The notes: generated from the letters alone by a model not told the origin. Numbered from the stretch's first letter, positions 27,201 through 35,908 are shown. The stretch: 64,000 nt of DNA from Zunongwangia mangrovi (GCF_900112105.1 NZ_FOKV01000003.1:62001-126000), one strand, 5' to 3'. A program made the numbers and translations.

Positions 27201-28319
27201 ATGAAAGAGGATTATTACGAAATATTAGGTATAAGCAAAGGTGCTTCGGCAGCTGAAATTAAGAAAGCCTATCGAAAGATGGCGATCAAATATCACCCAG
27301 ATAAAAATCCTGGGGATTCAGAAGCCGAGAATAAATTTAAAAAAGCAGCGGAAGCTTACGAAGTATTAGGAAACGAAGAAAAAAGAGCCAAATACGATCG
27401 TTTTGGACATCAGGCCTTCGAAGGAGGCGGCTTTGGTGGTGGCGGTGGCATGAATATGGATGACATATTCAGTCAGTTTGGTGATATCTTTGGAGGCGGC
27501 TTTGGCGGCGGATTCTCAGGTTTCGGTGGCTTTGGTGGCGGCGGTCAGCGTCGTGCAAAAGGAAGTAACCTTAGGATTCGTGTTTCTTTAACCTTAGAAG
27601 AGATCGCTAACGGAGTAGAGAAGAAGATCAAAGTAAAACGTAAAGTTCAGGCTTCAGGAACCACATACAAAACCTGTTCTACATGTAATGGTACTGGGCA
27701 GGTAACTCGTGTGACTAATACTATTTTAGGTAGAATGCAAACTGCTTCACCATGCACAACCTGTGGTGGTAGTGGGCAAATGATCGATCAAAAGCCTGCA
27801 GATGCAGATGCGCAGGGATTAAAAGTTCAGGAAGAGACCGTATCTATCAAAATACCTGCAGGGGTAGAAGATGGGATGCAGTTAAAAGTTTCAGGTAAAG
27901 GAAACGAAGCGCCTGGAAACGGAATTCCGGGAGATCTTTTGGTAGCTATCGAAGAAAAAGCGCATGAAAGCTTACAAAGAGAGGGAGATAATTTACATTA
28001 TGATCTTTATGTAAGTATTTCTGAAGCAGCACTTGGAGCTTCTAAGGAAATCCAAACCGTAAACGGTAAAGTGAGAATTAAGATCGAGCCGGGTGTGCAA
28101 TCTGGTAAGATTTTAAGACTTAGAGGTAAAGGCGTAAGTAGTTTAAATGGATATGGTAAAGGAGATTTACTTGTTCATGTAAATGTTTGGACACCAAAAA
28201 CCTTAACTAAAGAACAAAAAGAATTTTTCGAGAAGATGGCTACTGACGAGAACTTTCAGCCGAATCCCGAAAAAAGTGATAAGTCATTTTTTGAAAAAGT
28301 TAAAGATATGTTTTCTTAG
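27201..28319 (+). CDS. dnaJ: Chaperone DnaJ with a reduced zinc-binding region
   Basis: Hsp40 partner of DnaK, 372 residues. Seen: J domain with the HPD triad at 32-34, a Gly/Phe-rich region (about 75-115), and the two C-terminal substrate-binding domains. Normally DnaJ carries four CxxCxGxG motifs; here only two are present, CSTCNGTG (159-166) and CTTCGGSG (185-192). By spacing these correspond to motifs II and III, so zinc centre 2 is kept and zinc centre 1 (motifs I and IV) is missing. As I recall, other flavobacterial DnaJ proteins look the same. Operon grpE-dnaJ. Confidence 0.96.
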   Translation: MKEDYYEILGISKGASAAEIKKAYRKMAIKYHPDKNPGDSEAENKFKKAAEAYEVLGNEEKRAKYDRFGHQAFEGGGFGGGGGMNMDDIFSQFGDIFGGGFGGGFSGFGGFGGGGQRRAKGSNLRIRVSLTLEEIANGVEKKIKVKRKVQASGTTYKTCSTCNGTGQVTRVTNTILGRMQTASPCTTCGGSGQMIDQKPADADAQGLKVQEETVSIKIPAGVEDGMQLKVSGKGNEAPGNGIPGDLLVAIEEKAHESLQREGDNLHYDLYVSISEAALGASKEIQTVNGKVRIKIEPGVQSGKILRLRGKGVSSLNGYGKGDLLVHVNVWTPKTLTKEQKEFFEKMATDENFQPNPEKSDKSFFEKVKDMFS

Positions 28320-28357
28320 AATCTTCATTTTAAGAAAAAATTTATATATTTGATTCT

Positions 28358-28442
28358 CACTAAGACTTTTAGTGATAATTTTTCTTTTTCATAGCAATTT
28401 TTTTCCCATCCTTAATCAAATTAAGGGTGGGTTTTGTTTTTT
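28358..28442 (+). terminator. Tandem terminator hairpins after dnaJ
   Basis: First hairpin CACTAA / TTAGTG (28358-28374) followed by a T-rich run. A second, longer 12-base-pair hairpin (arms 28405-28416 and 28420-28431, CAA loop) is followed by a T-run to 28442. Either ends the grpE-dnaJ transcript. Confidence 0.75.
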
Positions 28443-28526
28443 AACAAACTCGTTAAACCTTCTATAAACTAAGTTTAAACTGCTTGTCTTCAGTATATTT
28501 CTTTAGTAATTTTCGAAAAAACAAAA

Positions 28527-29075
28527 ATGAAAATTATGAAAAAGAAGAGTTTAATTTTATCTATGCTAATTGGATTATTTACCGCAATTTCATTCGCTCA
28601 AGACAGTGAATACTTCGATGATCTAGCAGATACTAAAAATTACACAGCCGTAGAATTAGCAAAACAAGAAAGTGATTTTTCAATATTTCTTGAATTTTTA
28701 GAAGCATCTGGGTTAGATACTTCTGTAGAATATGCAGATGGATTTACCATTTTTATGCCAACCAACGAGGCATTTGGGGAGATGGAAGTAGAAAAGCTAT
28801 CTAAATTAACCAATCCAGATAACAAGATGAAACTGGTAGAATTTGTAAAACATTATATAGTGCCAGAAAAAGTCCTTAAAAATCAATTTAATAGTTCTCA
28901 GGTAATTACCGTTTCTGAAGATGAATCGATTAAGATAAATACCGAAATGAATGGACAAAGCGTAGATGTTGGAGGTGCAAATATCATTGAAAGTGATATT
29001 GAAACTAAAAACGGAATCGTTCATGTGATCGACCAATTAATAACTCCTACAAATTATTTTGCAAGCAGTTATTAA
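28527..29075 (+). CDS. Exported fasciclin (FAS1) domain protein
   Basis: 182 residues: signal peptide ending near ISFAQ, then a single FAS1 domain of about 140 residues. Seen: FLEFLEASGLDTSVEYADG, the box FTIFMPTNEAFGEM, VKHYIVPEKVL and the ending ETKNGIVHVIDQLITP. FAS1 domains act in cell adhesion or surface protein binding. A second start 9 bases downstream (28536) is equally possible. It has its own terminator. A single-domain secreted FAS1 protein in a flavobacterium is common; partner unknown. Confidence 0.9.
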   Translation: MKIMKKKSLILSMLIGLFTAISFAQDSEYFDDLADTKNYTAVELAKQESDFSIFLEFLEASGLDTSVEYADGFTIFMPTNEAFGEMEVEKLSKLTNPDNKMKLVEFVKHYIVPEKVLKNQFNSSQVITVSEDESIKINTEMNGQSVDVGGANIIESDIETKNGIVHVIDQLITPTNYFASSY

Positions 29076-29100
29076 TTAATAATAACATCAGATCCCCGAG

Positions 29101-29129
29101 AGGCTTTCTAAATTAGGAAGCCTTTTTTT
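29101..29129 (+). terminator. Terminator after the fasciclin gene
   Basis: 10-base-pair stem from AGGCTTTCTA to its partner ending AAGCCT, followed by a run of Ts. Confidence 0.85.
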
Positions 29130-29191
29130 GTGTCTTATACTGAAATTATAAATATTAAGTACCAATTTTTAAGTCTGTACTAGGATTTGAA

Positions 29192-29199
29192 TATCTTTA
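29192..29199 (+). promoter_or_regulatory. -7-like box for the five-gene envelope operon
   Basis: TATCTTTA, one mismatch from TAnnTTTG, 18 bases before the ATG at 29218. No clear -33 element. Confidence 0.4.
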
Positions 29200-29217
29200 C
29201 ACCTCTAAAATTTTTTT

Positions 29218-30147
29218 ATGGAAAATCTTTTGGTTGCAGAGAACATCTATAAACGATTTGGAGGTTATACTGCACTAAATAATGTATCGATCACCATCCC
29301 AAAAGGAAGTGTCTTTGGTTTGTTAGGGCCAAATGGCGCCGGTAAGACCACATTTATTAGGATTATTAATCAAATTACGATGCCAGATGAGGGCAAAGTA
29401 TATCTTGATGGCAAACCTTTACATCCAGAAGATATTAGACATATTGGTTACCTTCCAGAAGAGCGTGGCTTATACAAGTCGATGAAAGTAGGAGAGCAGG
29501 CAATGTATTTGGCCAGGTTAAAGGGACTTTCTAAAGCTGAAGCTAAAGAAAGACTTAAATATTGGTTTAAAAAATTAGATATAACCGATTGGTGGGATAA
29601 GAAGATCCAGGAACTGTCTAAAGGGATGGCTCAAAAAGTACAGTTTGTGATCACAGTTTTACACGATCCCAAATTGTTGATTTTTGATGAACCTTTTAGT
29701 GGTTTCGACCCGGTAAACGCGAGCATTATAAAACGTGAAATTTTAGAACTAAAAGAAAAGGGGGCAACCATTTTGTTTTCTACACACCGCATGGAAAGTG
29801 TCGAAGAGCTTTGCGATTATATGGCGCTTATCAATAAATCGAATAAATTATTAGACGGTAAGGTTTCTGAAATTAAAAAGGAGTATAAAAGCAATACTTT
29901 TGAAGTTGGTCTGGAAAGTGAGAACGAAACAGCTTTACTCGCAGAACTTCAGGAGAAATTTAAAGTAGGAAAGGCTCAATTTAAGAGTATAAACGATGAT
30001 CTTAAAGTAAGCATTCAGCTTCAGCCACACGAAAATCCAAATGATCTTATTCAGTATTTATTAAACAGGGCAAAGATCAATCACTTTGTAGAAGTAATTC
30101 CTTCAGTAAACGATATTTTCATTAAAACGGTTACTCATAATGCGTAG
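29218..30147 (+). CDS. ABC transporter ATP-binding protein (NatA-like)
   Basis: 309 residues. Seen: Walker A GPNGAGKTT (37-45), signature LSKGM (133-137, a variant of LSGGQ), Walker B LLIFDEP (153-159), and a C-terminal domain of about 90 residues after the ATPase core, like the DUF4162 tail of sodium/drug exporter ATPases. It is the first gene of a five-gene operon and overlaps its permease by 8 bases, so the two form one exporter. Substrate unknown; NatAB-type sodium efflux is one possibility. Confidence 0.92.
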   Translation: MENLLVAENIYKRFGGYTALNNVSITIPKGSVFGLLGPNGAGKTTFIRIINQITMPDEGKVYLDGKPLHPEDIRHIGYLPEERGLYKSMKVGEQAMYLARLKGLSKAEAKERLKYWFKKLDITDWWDKKIQELSKGMAQKVQFVITVLHDPKLLIFDEPFSGFDPVNASIIKREILELKEKGATILFSTHRMESVEELCDYMALINKSNKLLDGKVSEIKKEYKSNTFEVGLESENETALLAELQEKFKVGKAQFKSINDDLKVSIQLQPHENPNDLIQYLLNRAKINHFVEVIPSVNDIFIKTVTHNA

Positions 30148-31435
30148 TTTAAAACTTATCATTCAGCGAGAATATTTAGCAAGAGTACGTAATAAGACTT
30201 TTATTATAATGACATTTCTTAGTCCGATTATTTTGGTAGGAATGTTTGCTTTAATCGCTTATTTAAGTATGCTAAATAGCAGCGAACAGCATATCATTGG
30301 GTTTCATGATGAAACCGGTCTTTTTTTAAAAGAATTTCAAGATGATGAAAATCTTCAGTATTTAGACTTTTCTGCTAAGTCTTTAGATGAAGCCAAAAAA
30401 ATTGTTCGTGAAAATGAATATTATGGGCTTATACATATTCCTGATGCAGATAATAATTACGATCTAACTGGAAAAGTTCAGTTTTTTGGTGAAGAGTCTC
30501 CCGGATTGGGAACGGTACAGAATATAGAAAAGATCATTTCCAATAAATTACAGCGCAACGAGTTGATCGAACGTGGAATAGATGTGGCTCAGATCGATTC
30601 TGCCAAGACAAGTGTAGATGTCCAAATTCAGAATTTTTCTGGAGAGACCACATCAAAAATGGCCAATTATCTTAGAATGTTTTTTGGTGGTGCAGCGGGT
30701 TATTTATTAATGATGTTTATTATCATTTATGGTAATATGGTAATGCGTTCTGTGATCGAAGAGAAAACTAATCGAATTATCGAAATTATAGTTTCTTCGG
30801 TAAGGCCCATTCAGCTAATGCTAGGAAAAGTAATTGGTACTTCGTTGGCAGGAATCACACAATTCACAGTTTGGGTTATTTTAGGCGGAATTTTATACAC
30901 TCTCGCCGGTCTATATTTTGGAGTAGATCTTATGAATGCGCAACCGGGACAAGTTGAAGTAGAACAACTAAATATTCCTGAAGTTAATCAATTAGTAACG
31001 GATGTACTTAATTTGCCAATTTTTAGTCTAATTGTATATTTTCTAATATACTTTTTAGGAGGATACTTTTTGTACAGTGCCATTTATGCTTCAATTGGGG
31101 CTGCCGTAGATAGCGAGACAGATACTCAGCAATTTATGCTTCCGGTGATACTACCTTTAATGTTGGGAATCTATGTAGGATTTTTTGCTGTGATCGAAAA
31201 TCCACACGGTACTATAAGTACGATTTTCTCAATGATTCCTTTAACTTCTCCTATAGTTATGTTAATGCGTATCCCATTTGGGGTGCCTTGGTGGGAAATT
31301 TCCCTTTCTATTCTTATATTGCTGTGCACCAATACGGCTGTGGTATGGCTTGCCGCTAAAATTTACCGTGTTGGTATTTTAATGTACGGTAAGAAAGCTA
31401 GTTATAAAGAGATTTATAAGTGGCTTAAATATTAG
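30140..31435 (+). CDS. ABC-2 type permease (NatB-like)
   Basis: 431 residues: an N-terminal membrane helix (TFIIMTFLSPIILVGMFALI, about 16-35), a large exoplasmic domain of about 140 residues, then five further membrane segments from about 185 to the end. Typical block VMRSVIEEKTNRIIEIIVSSVRPIQLMLGKV. This is the fold of NatB and related ABC-2 exporters. It overlaps the ATPase gene by 8 bases and is followed by MscS after 1 base. Confidence 0.9.
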   Translation: MRSLKLIIQREYLARVRNKTFIIMTFLSPIILVGMFALIAYLSMLNSSEQHIIGFHDETGLFLKEFQDDENLQYLDFSAKSLDEAKKIVRENEYYGLIHIPDADNNYDLTGKVQFFGEESPGLGTVQNIEKIISNKLQRNELIERGIDVAQIDSAKTSVDVQIQNFSGETTSKMANYLRMFFGGAAGYLLMMFIIIYGNMVMRSVIEEKTNRIIEIIVSSVRPIQLMLGKVIGTSLAGITQFTVWVILGGILYTLAGLYFGVDLMNAQPGQVEVEQLNIPEVNQLVTDVLNLPIFSLIVYFLIYFLGGYFLYSAIYASIGAAVDSETDTQQFMLPVILPLMLGIYVGFFAVIENPHGTISTIFSMIPLTSPIVMLMRIPFGVPWWEISLSILILLCTNTAVVWLAAKIYRVGILMYGKKASYKEIYKWLKY

Positions 31436-31436
31436 A

Positions 31437-32330
31437 ATGCAAAACGATACAGCGAATCAAATTTCAGAAGTAATAGAGCAGGACATCTGGGGAAATATCC
31501 AGACATTTTTAGATTTTACCCTGCTTACGCAGCCATTTAAGCTAACCGTTGGGATAGTTTTACTGGTGATCTTCGTATTTATTCTAACTTCTGTTGTACT
31601 AAGACTTGTACGTAATTTTATTGCAAGCAAACTTTTAAACGAGGATAAACTAAAGTTTATAAGTGCTTTTAAGTTTGTAAAGTATATCGTTTATCTTATT
31701 GTAATCCTAATTACCTTAAGTTCTAGCGGTGTAGATATTTCAATCTTGCTAACTGCTTCAGCAGCACTATTTGTTGGTGTAGGTTTGGCATTGCAGGAAT
31801 TATTTCAGGATATCATCGGCGGAATTTTTATCATTTTAGATAAGTCACTATTAGTAGGAGATATTATCGAAATTGATAATAAGGTTGCAAGGGTTTTCGA
31901 AATTAAACTTAGAACCACGCGTGCACTTACCAGGGATGATAAGGTAATGATCATTCCTAACCATAAATTTATAAGTGACACGGTATATAATTATACACAA
32001 AACCACCGTACTACCAGAGAATGTGTGAATGTTGGTGTAGCTTATGGTAGTGATACTCAAAAAGTAAGAGAACTACTTCTAGATTGTGTAGCGAGACAAA
32101 AAGGAGTGCTTAAAAATCCAAAACCATTCGTTTTATTTGAAGATTTTGGTGATTCAGCTTTATTGTTTGGTGTGTATTTTTACATAGGAGATAGTTTTAC
32201 AGACCCCAAGATAAAAAGTGAACTACGTTTCAAGATCGGCGATAGTTTTAGACAAAATGGTATTAGTATCCCATTCCCACAAAGAGATCTGCATATAATT
32301 AATACTCCGAATCAACCAAAAACCGACTAG
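31437..32330 (+). CDS. Small-conductance mechanosensitive channel (MscS family)
   Basis: 297 residues with three membrane helices in the first 120 residues and a soluble MscS beta/alpha domain after them. Seen: the pore-lining helix region ASAALFVGVGLALQELFQDIIGG, then VGDIIEIDN and VMIIPNHKFISDTVYNYTQ, the family signature. It releases solutes on hypo-osmotic shock. It lies 1 base after the permease gene and 1 base before the outer-membrane protein gene, so it is tightly coupled to this envelope operon. Confidence 0.93.
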   Translation: MQNDTANQISEVIEQDIWGNIQTFLDFTLLTQPFKLTVGIVLLVIFVFILTSVVLRLVRNFIASKLLNEDKLKFISAFKFVKYIVYLIVILITLSSSGVDISILLTASAALFVGVGLALQELFQDIIGGIFIILDKSLLVGDIIEIDNKVARVFEIKLRTTRALTRDDKVMIIPNHKFISDTVYNYTQNHRTTRECVNVGVAYGSDTQKVRELLLDCVARQKGVLKNPKPFVLFEDFGDSALLFGVYFYIGDSFTDPKIKSELRFKIGDSFRQNGISIPFPQRDLHIINTPNQPKTD

Positions 32331-32331
32331 T

Positions 32332-33240
32332 ATGAAGGACGCTTCTAAAAGTATTTTAGTGCTATTGCTTTTTCTTTTTTTTGGAATTTCAGCAAACGCA
32401 CAGTTAACAGATTTAGCCAGGGTAGAATTTACTTACTTCCCACAATCTGATTCTGATAATTCTTTTAGAAGGTTTCGAACTTTTTTGAACTTCCCTATAA
32501 AATTAAAAAAAGAAGGTTCTTACCTGGTGCCGGGAGTTGAATATAGAAATGTTCATTTTAAATTTTACGATGATACATCTTTTGAGACGCTTCATTTAGA
32601 TAGATTTCAATCATTCACGGCAACTCTTGGGTATGTTTTTCATCTAAGCAATGATTGGCGAGTTGGGATTCAAACTGGCGCAAAAGCTGCCTCAAACTTT
32701 TCTACGAACGAATTACTTAAGGATGATATTTTATACGAAGGAGCTGTATTTTTTATCAAAATAAAGAATGGGGAAGAGGTGCTTAAGCCTACACGTATGA
32801 TCTTTGGTTTACACTATTCAACAACTTCAGGATTCCCATTTCCATTGCCCGTTGCTCATTATTACAAAAAGTTTCATCCGCAATGGTCGTATATGGTTGG
32901 AGTTCCTAAAACTAACTTAAAATATCACGCTAACGACCGTAATGTTCTTCAGGCTTTTGTAACTTTAGATGGCTTTTATGCAAATGTTCAAGATAATTTT
33001 AATATAACGCCAACGGTTCCAAATAGTACGAATCTTGCAGATAGTATGTCTATGACCGTTGTGCTGGCTGGTTTAGGTTATGAGTATAGTTTTACTGAAC
33101 ATTTAGGACTTTATGTTTATGCCGGCCATACAATTATGAATGATATTCGTTTACGCGATAAAGATAGAAATGATGTTTACACGATAAATTCAGTGAATAC
33201 ATTTTATGCGCGTGGCGGACTTAAATTTAGTGTGTTTTAA
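32332..33240 (+). CDS. DUF6268-like outer-membrane protein
   Basis: 302 residues with a signal peptide ending near ANAQ. After this come alternating aromatic strands (LARVEFTYFPQSDSD, FQSFTATLGYVFHLSNDW, YEYSFTEHLGLYVYAGHTI) and a terminal Phe, as expected for a small beta-barrel. It resembles the DUF6268 outer-membrane family, which is not characterised. Its TAA stop overlaps the ATG of the response regulator (TAATG), showing translational coupling. Confidence 0.72.
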   Translation: MKDASKSILVLLLFLFFGISANAQLTDLARVEFTYFPQSDSDNSFRRFRTFLNFPIKLKKEGSYLVPGVEYRNVHFKFYDDTSFETLHLDRFQSFTATLGYVFHLSNDWRVGIQTGAKAASNFSTNELLKDDILYEGAVFFIKIKNGEEVLKPTRMIFGLHYSTTSGFPFPLPVAHYYKKFHPQWSYMVGVPKTNLKYHANDRNVLQAFVTLDGFYANVQDNFNITPTVPNSTNLADSMSMTVVLAGLGYEYSFTEHLGLYVYAGHTIMNDIRLRDKDRNDVYTINSVNTFYARGGLKFSVF

Positions 33241-34406
33241 TGTCTAAAATATTATTAATAGAAGATGAAGCAGCCATTAGAAGGGTGCTTGTTAAGATTC
33301 TAAGCGAAGAAAATAAAGAGTATAATGTAACCGAAGCCGAAGATGGTCTTGTAGGGATGGAATTGATCAAAAAAGAAGATTTCGATCTTGTTCTTTGTGA
33401 TATTAAAATGCCTAAAATGGATGGTGTAGAGGTTTTGGAAGCAACCAATAAAATTAAACCAGAGATTCCTTTTGTAATGATCTCTGGGCATGGCGATCTG
33501 GATACTGCCGTTCAAACCATGAGGATGGGTGCTTTCGACTATATTTCTAAACCACCAGATCTTAATAGATTACTGAATGCGGTTCGCAATGCTTTAGACC
33601 GAAAACAATTGGTGCAGGAAAATGCCAGACTTAAAAAGAAAGTTGGTAAGAATTTTCAGATGATTGGTGAATCTGAAGAAATCAACAGAATTAAAGAGAT
33701 CATCGAAAAGGTGGCTCCAACAGATGCTAGAGTTTTGGTTACAGGAGCAAACGGTACAGGTAAAGAATTAGTGGCACATTGGATCCATCAAAAAAGTGAA
33801 CGTTCTAAAGGACCAATGATAGAAGTGAATTGTGCTGCAATTCCTTCAGAGTTGATCGAAAGTGAACTTTTTGGGCATGTTAAGGGAGCATTTACTTCAG
33901 CAAATAAGGATAGGGCAGGTAAGTTTGAAGCGGCGAATGGTGGAACTATCTTTCTAGACGAAATAGGGGATATGAGCCTTTCTGCACAGGCTAAAGTGCT
34001 AAGAGCCTTACAGGAAAATAAAATATCGCGTGTAGGTAGCGATAAAGATATCAAAGTAGATGTTCGTGTGGTTGCTGCAACGAATAAAGATCTAAAGCAG
34101 GAGATCGAAGATAAAAAGTTTAGAGAAGATTTATACCATCGTCTCGCCGTGATCTTAATAGAAGTACCTTCTCTAAATGAACGTAAAAATGATATCCCTC
34201 TTTTAGTAGAATACTTCGCAGAAAAGATTGCTAAAGAGCAGGGTACTAATAAGAAATCATTTACGAATGAAGCCCTTAATTTACTAAAAGAATATAACTG
34301 GACAGGAAATATTAGGGAGTTGCGTAATGTTGTAGAGCGTTTACTAATTCTTGGTGGTAGTGAAATCACAGATGAGGATGTAAGCCTCTTTGCCAGCAAA
34401 GTTTAA
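33240..34406 (+). CDS. NtrC-like response regulator lacking a helix-turn-helix
   Basis: 388 residues: a receiver domain (acidic pocket Glu8-Asp9, phospho-acceptor Asp54 in LCDIKMP) and a sigma-54-type AAA+ domain. Seen: Walker A GANGTGKE (169-176), the sigma-54 contact loop GAFTSA (216-221) in place of the usual GAFTGA, Walker B IFLDEIGD (237-244), and the sensor region YNWTGNIRELRNVVE (352-366). The chain ends 22 residues later, so the usual Fis-type DNA-binding domain is absent. It could act without specific DNA binding or through a partner. No histidine kinase is adjacent. Last gene of the operon. Confidence 0.92.
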   Translation: MSKILLIEDEAAIRRVLVKILSEENKEYNVTEAEDGLVGMELIKKEDFDLVLCDIKMPKMDGVEVLEATNKIKPEIPFVMISGHGDLDTAVQTMRMGAFDYISKPPDLNRLLNAVRNALDRKQLVQENARLKKKVGKNFQMIGESEEINRIKEIIEKVAPTDARVLVTGANGTGKELVAHWIHQKSERSKGPMIEVNCAAIPSELIESELFGHVKGAFTSANKDRAGKFEAANGGTIFLDEIGDMSLSAQAKVLRALQENKISRVGSDKDIKVDVRVVAATNKDLKQEIEDKKFREDLYHRLAVILIEVPSLNERKNDIPLLVEYFAEKIAKEQGTNKKSFTNEALNLLKEYNWTGNIRELRNVVERLLILGGSEITDEDVSLFASKV

Positions 34407-34430
34407 AAAAGAATATTGAGTCATAATAGA

Positions 34431-34460
34431 AAAGCCGAATCCTAGGATTCGGCTTTTTTT
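34431..34460 (+). terminator. Terminator of the five-gene operon
   Basis: A 26-base perfect palindrome (34431-34456; AAAGCCGAATCC and its complement) followed by a T-run to 34460. Repeat copy A starts 4 bases later. Confidence 0.9.
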
Positions 34461-34463
34461 ATT

Positions 34464-34559
34464 GGCACCGCCAAAGGGTATAATACTCCGAGGATTGCCT
34501 CGAATTTAAAAAATTGTTTCTAGTGAATGCCTCATGGGCTTGCCCAAAGGTAGTTTACT
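34464..34559 (+). repeat. Dispersed repeat, full copy A
   Basis: 96 bases from GGCACCGCCAAAGGG to AGTTTACT. Contains TATAATACTCC and two small hairpins (CGAGG ATTG CCTCG at 34489-34502; GGGCTTGCCC at 34536-34545). It shares its 5' block with copies at 41906 and 58930, and its 3' end also with 12832 and 39779. Its last bases supply the stop codon of the reverse-strand surface protein gene. Confidence 0.8.
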
Positions 34560-35781
34560 CTTTGTATTTATTAATTACAAGCCATCTATTGCCAGCGCTT
34601 AGAATTGTGAGTACCGTTCCGCTTTCAATATTACTTACGGTGCTGTTGGTTGTAACATCAAAAAGATCATCACCATTTACAAACGACAAAGGTTTATCTG
34701 AAGTAGTAGACCAACATACTAAAATAATTGTTCTGCCTCTATTCTCTGAAGCATCTGGCACCTGCACCGAACTAAGATTATTATTAATTCTTAGCGAACC
34801 AAGATGATCTTCAATAGTGAATGTTCCGGTGCTACTGGTTGAGGATACATATGGAAAATAAGTGGTTGGACGCCATCTCATCAGTCCGTTTTCGCCTAAG
34901 CTTAGTACCATGTCTTCAATACCTCTTTCCGAAGGAAAAATATATTCGGTAGAAGGATTTAATCCAATCCCTAACCTACCTGCAAAATAACCGGCAAAAA
35001 CATTGGCAGTGCTATTACCTTCTGCGAAGCCATAAATAGCATAAATATTTCCTTGTGCTGTGGAACTTCCAATTTCAGAATACATCCCAAAATTATCACT
35101 TCTGGCACCATAAGTTCTACCTACACGATTAAAGAATCCATAGATGTCGTTGGTGCCTGTGCTTTGAAAAGTCTCATTAAAAATACCGTAATGAATTCCG
35201 GAGCCAGTTCCGTTCACGTTATTTTTAATTCCGTATTTTGTTCCGTTAGTAGAACTTCTGTTTGTGTTTTCTATACCGTAGGTGGTTCTGGTATTGGTTT
35301 CTGAATTCTGATTATCGATCTCCAGACCTTTTTGGGTGTCATCATCATTTTCGTCTACTTCGACCTGAATTTTAGATTCAATATCATCTGTACCTATACC
35401 AATATTACCATCTCTGTAAATAGCAGATTCGATATTTTGAGGGGAGTTTTCTGTATCTATTTCGTAAAAATTTGCTTCAGATGAGTTTCCTTCTATAGGT
35501 AACCATGAGGATTCTTCGGCATTCCAGAAATAAAATCCCTGTGAAAAATCATCAATATCATGGTCCAAATAAACCATCATTCCGTTTTGTTCATCGGTTG
35601 GATCTTCAGACGGAAATTTCGAAATACGTGGAATCAAAATTCCGTCGATATTAGAGGGATCATCGGGATCTGAGCTTACAATATCTAAAGTAGCCTTTGG
35701 GTTTGCAGTATTAATTCCCACTTGCGCATTTACAAGCAGGCTAAAATAGAAAATCGATAAAATTGAGATAAATGTTTTCAT
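34555..35781 (-). CDS. Exported surface protein with GINTxNPxATLDI start
   Basis: 408 residues with a signal peptide (MKTFISILSIFYFSLLVNAQ). The mature start VGINTANPKATLDI, then GILIPRISKFP and GFYFWNAEESSW, is a recurrent module of flavobacterial cell-surface proteins. The middle is rich in Asn, Ser, Thr and Gly with spaced repeats (YGIENTN, YGIKNNV, YGIFNET, YGFFNRV), like a fibre or stalk. The C-terminal part may be a receptor-type domain. No Por-type C-terminal sorting domain is clear. Its stop codon lies within repeat copy A, so the gene end may have been altered by the repeat. A start two codons upstream (35787) is possible. Confidence 0.7.
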   Translation of the reverse strand: MKTFISILSIFYFSLLVNAQVGINTANPKATLDIVSSDPDDPSNIDGILIPRISKFPSEDPTDEQNGMMVYLDHDIDDFSQGFYFWNAEESSWLPIEGNSSEANFYEIDTENSPQNIESAIYRDGNIGIGTDDIESKIQVEVDENDDDTQKGLEIDNQNSETNTRTTYGIENTNRSSTNGTKYGIKNNVNGTGSGIHYGIFNETFQSTGTNDIYGFFNRVGRTYGARSDNFGMYSEIGSSTAQGNIYAIYGFAEGNSTANVFAGYFAGRLGIGLNPSTEYIFPSERGIEDMVLSLGENGLMRWRPTTYFPYVSSTSSTGTFTIEDHLGSLRINNNLSSVQVPDASENRGRTIILVCWSTTSDKPLSFVNGDDLFDVTTNSTVSNIESGTVLTILSAGNRWLVINKYKE

Positions 35782-35908
35782 AGGCATCTAGTTTTTAGAT
35801 TGCTTAGAAAACTAAGGATTCCGGGGAGTGTGATAATTATAAAATTATAACACAAAACCCTATAAGTCAATATGTTGTAAGTTAATTATATGGTAATCAT
35901 TGATAAAC

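Noticed and set aside
34464-34490. The TATAAT block in the repeats as a sigma-70 promoter
   Set aside because: Flavobacterial housekeeping promoters use TAnnTTTG; the block is a conserved part of the repeat rather than a promoter by itself.
34514-34807. A forward open frame across the end of the surface protein gene
   Set aside because: It is antisense to a well-supported gene with a signal peptide and mostly overlaps it; codon pattern fits the reverse gene.
35820-35875. Weak inverted repeat near the end of uvrB as a terminator
   Set aside because: The arms are AT-only with a mismatch and there is no T-run in the right place.
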